Shown: piece after piece, positions 33,129 to 42,401 of the stretch | How the letters are laid out: each line of letters begins with the position of its first letter | Numbering within the stretch: the first letter of the stretch is position 1 | Source: Paenibacillus sp. FSL K6-3182 | GTDB taxonomy: Bacteria; Bacillota; Bacilli; Paenibacillales; Paenibacillaceae | Assembly (NCBI RefSeq): GCF_037976325.1 | Contig: NZ_CP150265.1 | Coordinates: forward strand, 1,855,501-1,919,500 | Direction of reading: 5' to 3' | DNA: 64,000 nt | The notes under the pieces: model-generated | The model's database searches: none | Told to the model about the DNA's origin: nothing | Seen by the model: only the letters and a program-made list of their open reading frames with translations | Program-made: the position numbers and the translations under genes

Positions 33129-34448
33129 ATGAAAGCGGGTCATTCTCTCAACAAGGATGTTAGACAAAGAAAAAGATTGGGCTGGATTTCCGTTGTTTTG
33201 GTGGCTCTGGTGCTTGTATTAAGCGCGTGCTCTTCCTCTAAGAATGATGCCTCGAACAGTGGTAACCGAGACATGAAATACAAAAGCAGTTCGGAGAGCG
33301 GTGCTCCGAGCAAAGGAGAAGCTACTACAAGTCATGAGGATCGAAAATCCATTAGCGTGGAGCCTCTAAGACAAAAAGAGGGGGGCAAACGCGGGTATTC
33401 GAATCCAGATCAAGTAGAGCAAGCAGGCCAATTAACAGCTGGCGAGTGGGATGATTTAGCTGCTTGGGATCGCTTTGGCAATTTACTCAACTCGCAAGAA
33501 GGGGATAGCAGCAAGCGGGTATGGCAGTTCTGGAATTTTAACCGCCTTGAGGTTATCGTCACAGCTGGAGGCAAAGCAGTGTCTGATGCACAGGTAGAGC
33601 TGTACGCAGGCAAGAAGACGATATGGAAGGCGCGTACAAACACGGAGGGCAGAGCCTATGTGTATGCAGGTTTATTTGAAAGTGATACGGCGAACTTAGG
33701 CCGTTATACTGTTAAAGTGCAATCGGGTCAAGAAAGCAAGACGACGCAGGAGATGGACATCCCACAGCAAGGCAGCATTAAAGTTGATTTAAGTAAAAGT
33801 ACAGCGCTGTCAGATCAGGTAGACATTATGTTTGTTGTGGATACGACTGGCTCCATGGAGGATGAGCTGAATTATTTGGAAGCGGAGCTTAAGGATGTTG
33901 TGAAGCGAGTGTCCGATGAGCATGCAAATCAGCTTGGCATTCGTATTAGCGCAAACTTTTACAAAGATAAGCATGATGATTATATCGTTAAGCCGTATCC
34001 TTTCACTACGGACATAAATAAAGTGATAGATCAATTTAGCAAGCAAAAGGCGGATGGGGGCGGAGATTATCCCGAGGCTGTTGATCAGGCGCTGCGCGAT
34101 GCGCTTCATGAGCATGAGTGGAGCAAGGATGCTAGAGCGCGTCTGCTGTTTCTCGTTCTAGACGCACCGCCTCATGATGAACCACAGGTTATCGACGAGA
34201 TAAAGCAGCTTACAGAGGATGCGGCAGAGCAAGGGGTTAGAATTATACCTGTAGCTTCTAGCGGTGTGAGTGCAGAGACGGAATATTTGATGCGTTTCAT
34301 GGCAACAGCGACGGGCGGCACCTATTTGTTTTTAACCGATGACAGCGGTATCGGCAGTGATCACCTAGAACCAGCAGTAGGCGAATATGAGGTTAAGCTG
34401 CTCAATGATTTGCTTGTTGAAGTCATTAATCGTTATGTTCAGCAGTAG
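33129..34448 (+). CDS. VWA-domain lipoprotein
   Basis: Membrane-anchored extracellular protein with a von Willebrand factor A domain, probably binding a protein partner through a metal. Seen: a signal segment with LVLSAC lipobox near residue 35, a low-complexity Ser/Gly/Lys linker to about residue 95, a middle domain (about 135-215) resembling a carboxypeptidase-regulatory beta sandwich (EVIVTAGGKAVSDAQVELYAG), and a VWA domain from about 230. Its MIDAS motif reads DTTGSM with the later FTTD and LDAPPHDE. The partner or function is unknown. Start ATG 33129 is behind AAAGGGG and it ends before a strong terminator. Confidence 0.82.
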   Translation: MKAGHSLNKDVRQRKRLGWISVVLVALVLVLSACSSSKNDASNSGNRDMKYKSSSESGAPSKGEATTSHEDRKSISVEPLRQKEGGKRGYSNPDQVEQAGQLTAGEWDDLAAWDRFGNLLNSQEGDSSKRVWQFWNFNRLEVIVTAGGKAVSDAQVELYAGKKTIWKARTNTEGRAYVYAGLFESDTANLGRYTVKVQSGQESKTTQEMDIPQQGSIKVDLSKSTALSDQVDIMFVVDTTGSMEDELNYLEAELKDVVKRVSDEHANQLGIRISANFYKDKHDDYIVKPYPFTTDINKVIDQFSKQKADGGGDYPEAVDQALRDALHEHEWSKDARARLLFLVLDAPPHDEPQVIDEIKQLTEDAAEQGVRIIPVASSGVSAETEYLMRFMATATGGTYLFLTDDSGIGSDHLEPAVGEYEVKLLNDLLVEVINRYVQQ

Positions 34449-34462
34449 TTTTCTTCATTATA

Positions 34463-34513
34463 AAAAGGGCAATTCCTCGGCAGCCAAAGCTGGTTGAGGG
34501 ATTGCCCTTTATT
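34463..34513. terminator. Intrinsic terminator
   Basis: AAAGGGCAAT with CCTC pairs with GAGG and ATTGCCCTTT, followed by an AT-rich tail. It lies between convergent genes. Confidence 0.85.
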
Positions 34514-34586
34514 TGAATCTGTAAAGTCACATTTATGACTAAGAAGCTCTTAAAGGAGCATGCAGATACCTAGTCAGGAAGGCATG

Positions 34587-35966
34587 TTAATAAAGCTTGC
34601 CTTGACGATACAGCACGGTTGACAGCTTCATAACCGCGTGATTATAACAATTTTGACGGAGCGGGAAAGGGTCGCCGAAGAAAGCGGGCAGAATGCCGTT
34701 TAATGTTGTTTGCATTTTCTCATACAACATCTTATACACCTGTTCCTCGGTAAAAAATTGGGTTTCTCTCCCTTGCAGCCATTCGAAATAGGAGACGATA
34801 ACACCGCCGGCGTTTGCAAGGATATCGGGAATGATGATGGTGCCCTTTGCAGTCAGCACCTCATCAGCCTCGCCAGTGACAGGGGCATTCGCACCTTCTA
34901 CAATGATGCGGGCTTTTACTTGATCGACATTGTCCTTGCGAACTTGCTCCTCAAGTGCGGCAAGAATAAGCACATCTACATCTAAATAAAGGACCTCTTC
35001 GCGGCCAAGAATTTGGGCTTTCATATCAAGCTCAGACAGTGCGGCTTCGTCCGAAGGCAAATCACCTTGGTGAAGCGATGCGTATTCAAGCAAAGAAGGG
35101 ACAGAGAGACCGTCTGGATTGTACAACGTGACGTTGCGATCACTTACAGCTACTACTTTATTGTTTAAATAAGAGCATTTATATGCTTCCATTGCAGCGA
35201 CTGATCCAACGTTGCCGAAGCCTTGAACGGCGATCGACAGCGGCTTGTCCGCATGCGCTAACGCGGTTTGCACAAACGGGTTTGTGCTGCCGGCGAGCCA
35301 GCTGCTTTGCTCTTTAAGAAAATCATAAAGCATGTAACGGAAAGTGAAATAAACGCCTTTTCCGGTTGCTTCTCTGCGGCCCAAAGATCCGCCGTTAATG
35401 ACGCTTTTGCCGGTGAAGCTGCCGAGGTAAGGATGACCAGGATGAATGCTTTTGTACTCGGCCATCATCCAGTCCATTTCACGCTCGCCGGTTCCCATAT
35501 CAGGTGCCGGAATATCTTTGTCAGGCCCGAGCACGTCACTGAAATATTGCACGTATTTTTTGCAAATGAGATAAAGCTCTCTAGCGGAATAGGAGCGTGG
35601 ATTAATAACGACTCCACCTTTACCTCCGCCGAAAGGCACCTCGTGAAGCGCGTTTTTGAGCGTCATTAGCGCAGCTAGATTGGTTACTTCATCTTCGCTT
35701 ACGGATTCGTGAAACCGAATTCCGCCTTTATAAGGCCCGAGTGTATCGTTATGCTGTATGCGATAGGCCGGAATTCGAACGACATTGCCGTTATCTACCG
35801 TAATGCGCAAAAAAGCTTTATGAACTTTATTTGGCGTGGAAAGAATAGCAGCAAGTGATAAGAAAGCTTGCTCACGTGCTTGAGCTTGTAAATTTGGTAA
35901 AAAAGCAGGGTCTCCCATTAGTGCGTTTAAGGATTGCTGTACGATGGCTCCTGTTTGGCTTGCCAT
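34587..35966 (-). CDS. Glu/Leu/Phe/Val dehydrogenase (glutamate dehydrogenase-like)
   Basis: Catalyses reversible oxidative deamination of an amino acid, most likely glutamate to 2-oxoglutarate, with NAD(P). Seen: GPYKGGIRFH with the substrate Lys, PFGGGKGGV with the catalytic Lys, PAPDMGTGEREMDWM, the cofactor loop VQGFGNVGSVAA and EGANAPVTGEAD. The glutamate-specific Lys pattern favours glutamate over branched-chain amino acids. It is 459 residues long, about 35 more than RocG/GudB, with the extra length at the N-terminus. Start ATG 35966 is behind TAGGAGG. Monocistronic. The 279 bases upstream contain no other gene. Confidence 0.88.
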   Translation of the reverse strand: MASQTGAIVQQSLNALMGDPAFLPNLQAQAREQAFLSLAAILSTPNKVHKAFLRITVDNGNVVRIPAYRIQHNDTLGPYKGGIRFHESVSEDEVTNLAALMTLKNALHEVPFGGGKGGVVINPRSYSARELYLICKKYVQYFSDVLGPDKDIPAPDMGTGEREMDWMMAEYKSIHPGHPYLGSFTGKSVINGGSLGRREATGKGVYFTFRYMLYDFLKEQSSWLAGSTNPFVQTALAHADKPLSIAVQGFGNVGSVAAMEAYKCSYLNNKVVAVSDRNVTLYNPDGLSVPSLLEYASLHQGDLPSDEAALSELDMKAQILGREEVLYLDVDVLILAALEEQVRKDNVDQVKARIIVEGANAPVTGEADEVLTAKGTIIIPDILANAGGVIVSYFEWLQGRETQFFTEEQVYKMLYEKMQTTLNGILPAFFGDPFPLRQNCYNHAVMKLSTVLYRQGKLY

Positions 35967-36245
35967 AACTAAACGACCTCCTATGTATTCAGGAATGAGA
36001 TTTTTTCAAGCTGCAGCGTATTATTGCCAAAGGATATGAGGCAGATACGCTAGCACTTGAACTCTAACTGTAACATATTGGAACGTTATAAGCCAAAACT
36101 AGGGAAAGCTTGATGTGCGAATGGTTATAGGAATTAACGGGAGTTTTTCCATTTCAGCATCTCTGCAGCAGCATTTGAGCGAGTTTAACAGCAGAAATTC
36201 CTGATAGAATAAACAATTGGCGGCCATGCGTGATCATTAAATATG

Positions 36246-37532
36246 CTATGTTAATTTTAGCAATAACGATCCGTGTGGAGGCAGAGAGAATGACAGCTCG
36301 TTCAAGCTGCCGAGATTCTCGCGTGTCCAAAGATTGCGTACGAGCGGTGCATCGGCTAAACCAAGCTGCGCAAGCGTCACGGCAACCGTATCCTCTTGAT
36401 CACTCGCATTAAACAAAGCAACGTACAATGCATCATCGCCCTGTGCTGTCCATGCAATACGGTCCTGCTCTCGATAAAGCTGGCGTGCACCGCGTCCATT
36501 CCGATGAAGGGATAATACTTCCTCATTTGTGAGCAATGACAGCGTCCATTCGTCGTTGTCCCGCATTTCACCGCCAAACATAAGCGGCGATCGGAAAATA
36601 GCCCATAGCGACATCATCGTTACCTGCTCGTCCCGTGTAAATCTTGTCCAGCGATCGCTGCCTCCGCCATCCACAGAACGAATGCCCAAATGCCCGAGCG
36701 GCAGCATATCGCAATCCGGCCATGCTCCATCCCGAGCATGCGGCGCCCACTTCTCGCAGCGCTCAAACATTTCATAAAGCAGGTGCCACAAATCCCAGTA
36801 ATCATCTGTCATTCGCCACATATTCGCATGCTCTGCAAGCGGACCCGCATGTTCAAGAGGAGCAGGACCAGGGGATAGGCTAAGCACCATCGGTCTGCCG
36901 CATTGTTCTATTGCGTGATGAATAAGCTTGATTTCATCCAAATGAATGCCGTAAATTCTAGAAGCGGCAATATCATCCACTTTAACGAAATCGACTCCCC
37001 ATGAAGCGTATAAATCAAATAACGAATTATAATATTGCTGTGCGCCGTCTTTGGAAGCATCAACGCCATACATGTCTGTGTTCCACGGGCAGATCGAATT
37101 CGGATGTGCAATCTGGCGAGCGGTTATGTTTGTTCCAAGCAGGCTGGTGTCTGCATGAACGGCTTGACGAGGAATGCCCCTCATCATATGGATACCGAAT
37201 TTTAGCCCGAGTGAATGAACATAATCAGCTAGAGGTTTGAAGCCTTGACCGTTCGCAGCGGATGGAAATCGGTTAGCTGCGGGCTGCAAGCGGGAATACT
37301 CATCCATCTCAAGCGGAACGAAAGGACGATATTGGGATGAATTTGCCCCTGGCTCATACCACTGAATATCAACAATGACATATTCCCAGCCATAATCTCG
37401 CAGATGTTCGGCCATATATGCCGCATTTCCGCGAACCTCGTCTTCTCTCACACTTGCGCCATAGCAGTCCCAGCTGTTCCAGCCCATAGGCGGAGTTGCT
37501 GCATAGTGATGATGTTTGGAAGTTGTATACAT
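36246..37532 (-). CDS. GH27 alpha-galactosidase-like glycosidase
   Basis: Glycoside hydrolase family 27 (alpha-galactosidase / alpha-N-acetylgalactosaminidase group), retaining, with a TIM barrel and a C-terminal beta domain. Seen: TPPMGWNSWDCYGA near residue 14, VIVDIQWYE, the nucleophile block DFVKVDD with probable nucleophile Asp186, the acid/base in WRMTDDYWD near residue 244, and FGGEMRDND. No signal peptide, so it is probably cytoplasmic. It lies 109 bases downstream of an AraC-family regulator on the same strand; the regulator probably controls it. Galactosides or raffinose-type sugars are the expected substrates, though family 27 also includes beta-L-arabinopyranosidases. Confidence 0.82.
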   Translation of the reverse strand: MYTTSKHHHYAATPPMGWNSWDCYGASVREDEVRGNAAYMAEHLRDYGWEYVIVDIQWYEPGANSSQYRPFVPLEMDEYSRLQPAANRFPSAANGQGFKPLADYVHSLGLKFGIHMMRGIPRQAVHADTSLLGTNITARQIAHPNSICPWNTDMYGVDASKDGAQQYYNSLFDLYASWGVDFVKVDDIAASRIYGIHLDEIKLIHHAIEQCGRPMVLSLSPGPAPLEHAGPLAEHANMWRMTDDYWDLWHLLYEMFERCEKWAPHARDGAWPDCDMLPLGHLGIRSVDGGGSDRWTRFTRDEQVTMMSLWAIFRSPLMFGGEMRDNDEWTLSLLTNEEVLSLHRNGRGARQLYREQDRIAWTAQGDDALYVALFNASDQEDTVAVTLAQLGLADAPLVRNLWTRENLGSLNELSFSLPPHGSLLLKLT

Positions 37533-37641
37533 TTGATTTCGTCCTCTCTTATCGTAATATTGCTCTATACGACAATCGTAAAACGAAACGTTAGTCGATG
37601 ACTAGCGTAATTTATTGCGTTGATATGTAAAATATTGCTCT

Positions 37642-38526
37642 TCAATCGAACTGTAAACGATCGATTGAAGGAAGCTCCTTGGCTAAGCGGAAATCAGCAG
37701 GAGGGAAGCCGACGCGGCTTCGAAATACTTTACTAAAGTAGCTGCCGCTCGAGTAACCAACTGTATGAGCGATTTCTTCGACCGTGAGGCTGCTGCTCCT
37801 AAGCAGCTGAACAGCCTTCTCGATTCGGAGCTTCGTTACAAAGTCCATTGGTGACATGCCTGTCGTCTTCGTGAACATTCGCGTAAAATAATATTTAGAC
37901 AATCCCGCTGCAGCTGCGACATCATCTAAGCTTTGCAAATGATGGAATTCAGCTTCCATATAAGCAGTTGCCTGCTTAATTTGCTGCGGCCAATTCATTT
38001 TCTCCTGCTGCTGCAGCGTGCTTGATTGCAGGAGTTCCATCATAAGACGATAAATAAGAGATGATGCTTGGTAGCTGTTCTGAATACGATTGCTGCGAGC
38101 CTCTGCATATAAATGTTGAAGGCTGCGAACGACAGCGCTTGCAGGCTCAAATGTTGGTGTGGCACCGACGGTATGCAGCAGCTCAGACCACAGCGCTTGC
38201 ATATGCTGCTGGCGGAATAATACAAAATAAAAAGTCCAGTGGTCGCTCGACTGCGGCAAGCAATAGTGATGATCTCCGGGGATTTCTACAAGGAAAGCAT
38301 TGCCTGCATAGAGATCATGCGTTTCATCCCCGAGCCTGAATTGACCGAAGCCGGTGACGGTATATTGGAATAAGTAAAGCGGGCCGTCAATTCGTTTCAT
38401 CCCGTCCCAGTAGTAGTCAGTCTCTGTTACCTCCTGATAGCCGGTTGCAAATAACTGATAGATGGGAAGCTGCGGCGGATCTTGAAATCGATAACCATAT
38501 ACACCATAGGGCTGATTCATCATCAC
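37642..38526 (-). CDS. AraC-family transcriptional regulator with cupin domain
   Basis: Sugar-responsive AraC-type activator, 294 residues. Seen: an N-terminal cupin-like sensing domain (residues about 20-150) with LYAGNAFLVEIPGDHHYCLP and a C-terminal pair of helix-turn-helix motifs: SLDDVAAAAGLSKYYFTRMFTKTTGMSPMDFV then VEEIAHTVGYSSGSYFSKVFRSRVGFPPADF. It lies upstream of the GH27 gene on the same strand and probably regulates it. The start is GTG 38526 or one of two following ATGs; GAGGTG lies about ten bases upstream. Confidence 0.87.
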   Translation of the reverse strand: MMMNQPYGVYGYRFQDPPQLPIYQLFATGYQEVTETDYYWDGMKRIDGPLYLFQYTVTGFGQFRLGDETHDLYAGNAFLVEIPGDHHYCLPQSSDHWTFYFVLFRQQHMQALWSELLHTVGATPTFEPASAVVRSLQHLYAEARSNRIQNSYQASSLIYRLMMELLQSSTLQQQEKMNWPQQIKQATAYMEAEFHHLQSLDDVAAAAGLSKYYFTRMFTKTTGMSPMDFVTKLRIEKAVQLLRSSSLTVEEIAHTVGYSSGSYFSKVFRSRVGFPPADFRLAKELPSIDRLQFD

Positions 38527-38597
38527 TTGGAATAATCACCTCGAAGGAAGACGGATTTTCAATCTATTATTTCATGATGGAAGGTGCTCGAGAAGAG

Positions 38598-39008
38598 ATG
38601 CGGCAAATATCTGTTTTTATTTACGGTTCGTTACTGCCTGGTCAAAGCAATCATCATTTTGTTTCATCCTATGTGCAATCGATTCGACCTGGCAAGATCG
38701 CAGGGAGACTGGTGGATTGTGGAGAGTATCCAGCGGCCGTTCGAGATGCTATTGCTAAAGAGTGCAATAGTATTATAAGCGGTCAATGGATAGTCGTCGA
38801 TAGAGAAGGACTTGCATCCATGGATGCGCTCGAGCAATTTTATGGTCACGAGGAGCAAAATGATTATGAAAGGGTATGGGTTGCTGACGCAAAGGATAAG
38901 CTTGTTTCAGGCTGGGTGTACGTTTGGGAATCCGATAGAGGCTGCCCGGCAATCGCGGATGAATACTGGCCGCGATTTTTCGCTCGCAAAATGAGGGGCA
39001 TTTTATAA
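38598..39008 (+). CDS. Gamma-glutamylcyclotransferase-like (AIG2/GGCT fold) protein
   Basis: Small enzyme-like protein of 136 residues with the GGCT/AIG2 fold. Seen: FIYGSLLPGQSNH near the N-terminus, with the YGSL substrate loop, GRLVDCGEYPA, VVDREGLASMDALEQFYGH with the conserved Glu, and a tail VWVADAKDKLVSGWVYVW. Such proteins cleave gamma-glutamyl amines or act as cyclotransferases; the substrate is unknown. Start ATG 38598 is taken because GGAAGG lies about 13 bases upstream and the protein then begins one strand before the YGSL loop. Upstream in-frame codons overlap the divergent AraC gene. Confidence 0.78.
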   Translation: MRQISVFIYGSLLPGQSNHHFVSSYVQSIRPGKIAGRLVDCGEYPAAVRDAIAKECNSIISGQWIVVDREGLASMDALEQFYGHEEQNDYERVWVADAKDKLVSGWVYVWESDRGCPAIADEYWPRFFARKMRGIL

Positions 39009-39049
39009 AAAAAAGACATAGCCTCTGTGAATTGCACAGGAGCCATGCC
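39007..39049 (-). terminator. Intrinsic terminator on the minus strand
   Basis: Read on the minus strand, GGCTCCTGTG pairs with CACAGAGGCT and is followed by a run of T. It ends the small gene at 39074-39232. Confidence 0.8.
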
Positions 39050-39073
39050 GTTGATTACGCCTTAATATGCTGT

Positions 39074-39232
39074 TTAGGCTTTATCTTTTTCATTATCTGC
39101 GTCTGCGGCATAAGCAATTAATGCGACTTCTGAGCCATAAGTTTTAGTCAATTGCTGCTCCAGCTTGCGAATGGCATCGAGTGCATCGCTTTGGTTATTT
39201 AATTCAGCGAGATGATAGTCCTTGTCCATCAT
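39074..39232 (-). CDS. Small protein of unknown function (52 residues)
   Basis: A 52-residue frame beginning MMDKDYHLAELNN and ending DADNEKDKA. Composition is acidic and helical (ALDAIRKLEQQLTKTYGSEVALIAYAADAD). It has its own terminator downstream on the minus strand, which supports it as a real transcription unit. The ribosome site is weak: AAGGA lies 12-13 bases before the ATG at 39232. No family is recognised. It lies between the GGCT-like gene and the divergent CopD-like operon. Confidence 0.55.
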   Translation of the reverse strand: MMDKDYHLAELNNQSDALDAIRKLEQQLTKTYGSEVALIAYAADADNEKDKA

Positions 39233-39381
39233 TAGGGTTCACGTCCTTAGATTCATGGTTTTAATAGTAGAATGGGCTTAAAAGTAGGTTGCTATACGTA
39301 TTTGCTTAACCGCGCTGCAATTGTTCTTTTTAGAGCGGTCGAGTACACTGAAACAGTATGACATAAAGGGATGTGACATCA

Positions 39382-40791
39382 ATGGAAAAATATCTGCTCC
39401 AACTAAAACAAATGGCGTCCGGCAGATGGGCGAAATATATGGCAATGGTACTATTGTTTCTTCTGATCGCCGCTGCTGCTTCTTTGTGGGTATCGCCGCC
39501 GCAGGCTTTTGCACAGCTGCATTCCGGAATGGAAGAAACAAATTTCGATCCTCACAAGCAGGTTGGCCATGATCATTCGGACGGGACACATTCAGAAGCA
39601 GGAATTACCGTTTCGCAAGCTTTATTTTATACGGTTAGAGCGATTTATTATGCTGCCTTTATGTTCGCTGCTGGTTTAATGCTTTGGTCCATAACGCTGT
39701 CAAAGGATGCGGATTCCAGCCTGAGCAAGCTCGTGCAAAAATGGAGCATTTATTCGCTTAGGGGATTGCTGCTTGCCGTGTTGCTATTCGTATTTGTTCA
39801 TGCGAGTCAATTAATGAAGGGATATGACGGCGGTAATTCGAATGAATGGGTCCGCTTGCTGACGGAGACGTCCACCGGACAATCGTGGCTTGCACTGATC
39901 GTACTTTCGCTGCTTGGATTTACGGTTCTGCGAATGCATGATTCACTCAAAATGATTTGGGCTCTGCTGCTTATTGCGGTTGAAAGCTTTAATGGGCATG
40001 TTAATGCACTTCCAAGCAATACGTTTGCTATTGTGTTCGACTTCATACATATTGTCTGCTCTGCTTTGTGGGCTGGCGGATTAATGCTGCTATTGTTATT
40101 GTGGCGGACAGATCGCAAGGAGGCAGGAAGATTCGCCGAGCGATTTACGAAAGTCGCATGGCTGACAATCGTGCTGCTAACGATTAGTGGAATTGGCATG
40201 ACGGCACTTCTTCTGCCAAGCTGGCGCTATTTGTTTTATACAAGCTGGGGGTTCATGCTGCTTGCCAAATCAGGATTGGTACTGATTGTTGCTTGCGTTG
40301 GATTTCTGCTGCATCGGCGTGCCAAACAGCAAAAGCTGCCTAACGGCAAGCTGCTGAAGCTGGATGGACTTTTGATGGCTTTGGTTCTGATTCTTGCAAG
40401 CATCTTCACTTATGTAAGTCCGGTTCCCGATACAGAGCCGTTATCCTATCATAAAATGGGTGAAACGCTCCACTACACAGTAATCATAACGCCAAATGGA
40501 CCTGGTCCAAATGACGTGAAATTAAAAATTTGGCTGCCTGAGACACTTGGTTCGCCGGCATCTGTACAATTTCTGCTTCGTACGCCAGACAATCCGAAGA
40601 AAGCGGATATCAACGTTCCAGTGCGCGGCGCCAGCGGGGAAAATTATTTAGCTTTCCCAGGATTTTTAGAAACGGATTATGAATCCGATAAGTTCGAGCT
40701 GCCTACACGCGGGGCATGGGAAGCAGAACTGATCATTACGGATCAGACCGGCGCAGTAACAAAGCAGTTGATTCCGTTTCGGAATGACTAA
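39382..40791 (+). CDS. CopD-domain membrane protein
   Basis: Integral membrane protein of the copper-resistance D group. Seen: a first hydrophobic segment ending in a PPQAFAQ cleavage-like site near residue 42, then a His-rich stretch GHDHSDGTHS near residue 60 that might bind metal. About eight further membrane helices make up the CopD domain (residues about 75-335, with the FDFIHIVCSALWAGGLM motif). A C-terminal extracellular YtkA-like beta domain of about 100 residues follows. Start ATG 39382; a GTG at 39373 is too close to AAAGGG. It is followed directly by a NarL-type kinase and regulator. Copper import or sensing is the family inference; no CopC domain is present. Confidence 0.75.
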   Translation: MEKYLLQLKQMASGRWAKYMAMVLLFLLIAAAASLWVSPPQAFAQLHSGMEETNFDPHKQVGHDHSDGTHSEAGITVSQALFYTVRAIYYAAFMFAAGLMLWSITLSKDADSSLSKLVQKWSIYSLRGLLLAVLLFVFVHASQLMKGYDGGNSNEWVRLLTETSTGQSWLALIVLSLLGFTVLRMHDSLKMIWALLLIAVESFNGHVNALPSNTFAIVFDFIHIVCSALWAGGLMLLLLLWRTDRKEAGRFAERFTKVAWLTIVLLTISGIGMTALLLPSWRYLFYTSWGFMLLAKSGLVLIVACVGFLLHRRAKQQKLPNGKLLKLDGLLMALVLILASIFTYVSPVPDTEPLSYHKMGETLHYTVIITPNGPGPNDVKLKIWLPETLGSPASVQFLLRTPDNPKKADINVPVRGASGENYLAFPGFLETDYESDKFELPTRGAWEAELIITDQTGAVTKQLIPFRND

Positions 40792-40814
40792 TGGGGAGAA
40801 AGGGGGCTGAGCAG

Positions 40815-41672
40815 ATGTCATATAAATGGCTGAAATGGCTAATTTTATGGATTCCGACGGTCGCTATCGGGCTATGGGAATATTTGCGCCACGCATTGCT
40901 GCTCCCGTTCATTTCGATGGATCTCGGCAATTTGCTCGCGCCTGTTTTTGTTTTTATTATTTCACTGACGCTGCTCCGTGCGTTATTCGCTAAGCTGGAG
41001 CAAACGCAAGAGACGCTGCAGCGCGAGCGTATTGTCAAGGCGGCTCTTGAGGAACGTGAGCAGCTCGCTCGCGAGCTTCATGATGGCATATCACAATCGT
41101 TGTTTATGCTATCGGTTAAGCTGGACAAGCTGGAGCGGGCGAAGTCCGCTTCTGATGCACAGCAAACGACGGATCAGATTAGAAAAACCGTGAGGCATGT
41201 ATATGATGATGTCAGGCAATCTATTGCCAATTTACACGATGCGCCTTTACCAGCCGATATGTCATGGATGCAAAGCATCCACCATTTAACTGTTGAAATG
41301 GAACAGACTTCCGGCATTCAAACAACAGTGGAATGGCATGTACAGGACGGCTTGTTGTCCTATAAGCAGAAGGTCGAATTACTGGCCATTATGCGTGAGG
41401 CTCTTATGAACGTACAGAAGCATGCGAAAGCAAAACAAATTATTATTCAAGGCGAAGGAGTCGGAAGCTCCGATAAGACGCCAAATACTTTCCGCTGCTC
41501 CATTCTCGATGATGGTATCGGGGCTGAGAAGGAGAAGCTTCACGGCAAAGGCAAGTATGGGGTCAAAATGATGCAGGAGCGAGCAGCTGCGATGGGCTGG
41601 ACGATGACGGTACAGCAGACGAAACCACAGGGTACAAAAGTCGAAATCATCGGAAGGAGTGATGCCAAATGA
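40815..41672 (+). CDS. Sensor histidine kinase, NarL/LiaS-type (HisKA_3)
   Basis: Two-helix membrane kinase of 285 residues. Seen: hydrophobic segments at about residues 5-25 and 40-60, a short linker, then the dimerisation/phospho-acceptor motif EREQLARELHDGISQSLF, and the ATPase core with MREALMNVQKHAKA (N box), LDDGIGA and GKYGVKMMQERAAAMGW (G boxes). There is no large sensor domain, so the signal is probably perceived in the membrane or through the CopD-like neighbour encoded 23 bases upstream. Start ATG 40815 is behind GAAAGGGGGCTGAG. It overlaps the response regulator gene by four bases (ATGA). Confidence 0.9.
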   Translation: MSYKWLKWLILWIPTVAIGLWEYLRHALLLPFISMDLGNLLAPVFVFIISLTLLRALFAKLEQTQETLQRERIVKAALEEREQLARELHDGISQSLFMLSVKLDKLERAKSASDAQQTTDQIRKTVRHVYDDVRQSIANLHDAPLPADMSWMQSIHHLTVEMEQTSGIQTTVEWHVQDGLLSYKQKVELLAIMREALMNVQKHAKAKQIIIQGEGVGSSDKTPNTFRCSILDDGIGAEKEKLHGKGKYGVKMMQERAAAMGWTMTVQQTKPQGTKVEIIGRSDAK

Positions 41673-42373
41673 CGGATAAAACGGCTAAGGTACGCGTTTT
41701 TTTAGTAGATGACCATCCCCACGGCCGGGAAGGCATACGCGATATCGTATTAAGCGATGACTCATTTGAAGTAATAGGGGAAGCGGCAAGCGGCGAGGAG
41801 GCAATCGCTGCAATCGAAGAATTACAGCCCGATTTGGTGCTTATGGACATTAATATGCCTGGCATTGGCGGACTCGAAGCGACGCAGCGGCTCAAGCTGC
41901 TAATGCCCTCATTAAAAATTGTCATGGTAACGGTCTCCGATGACATTACTAATTTATTCGAAGCGATAAAGCGAGGAGCGCAAGGTTATTTGCTCAAAAA
42001 TCTTGCCCCGTCCTCATGGATGGAATATTTGCGAGCGATATCTTTAGATGAAGCACCGATGTCGAAGGAGCTTGCCTTTCGCATGCTGCAGGAATTTTCG
42101 AAAATGAAGCCGCAGGAGACCAAGCATCTTGTGAATAAACCTCAAACGCTGGATAAAAATGCGTCTATTATTACGACTCCGCTGACCGATCGGGAGAAAG
42201 AAGTGCTTGAGCGGGTGGCTACAGGCGCTTCCAATCGTGAGATTGCAGGAGAGCTGTGCTTATCGGAGCATACGGTAAAAAACCATCTAAAAAATATTTT
42301 GCAAAAGCTTCATCTCGCTAATCGCGTACAGTTGACGATTTACGCCTTTGAACAGGGGCTTGTTGAACGTTAA
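41669..42373 (+). CDS. NarL/FixJ-family response regulator
   Basis: DNA-binding response regulator paired with the kinase just upstream, and overlapping it by four bases (ATGA), so translationally coupled. Seen: a receiver domain with the acidic pair VDDHPHG, phospho-acceptor Asp in LVLMDINMPG near residue 58, KIVMVTVSDD and the Lys in LLKN near residue 110, then a LuxR-type helix-turn-helix in the C-terminal third (PLTDREKEVLERVATG, SNREIAGELCLSEHTVKNHLKNILQKLHLANR). It ends 132 bases before the next operon, which begins with a Spo0A-box-like site. Confidence 0.9.
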   Translation: MTDKTAKVRVFLVDDHPHGREGIRDIVLSDDSFEVIGEAASGEEAIAAIEELQPDLVLMDINMPGIGGLEATQRLKLLMPSLKIVMVTVSDDITNLFEAIKRGAQGYLLKNLAPSSWMEYLRAISLDEAPMSKELAFRMLQEFSKMKPQETKHLVNKPQTLDKNASIITTPLTDREKEVLERVATGASNREIAGELCLSEHTVKNHLKNILQKLHLANRVQLTIYAFEQGLVER

Positions 42374-42401
42374 AACTTTTGCTGAAATGCACTTCAAACT
42401 A

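Noticed and set aside
38445..38597. N-terminal extension of the GGCT-like gene into the divergent AraC gene
   Set aside because: It would overlap the regulator's coding region and its residues are unlike the GGCT fold; the ATG at 38598 has a ribosome site.
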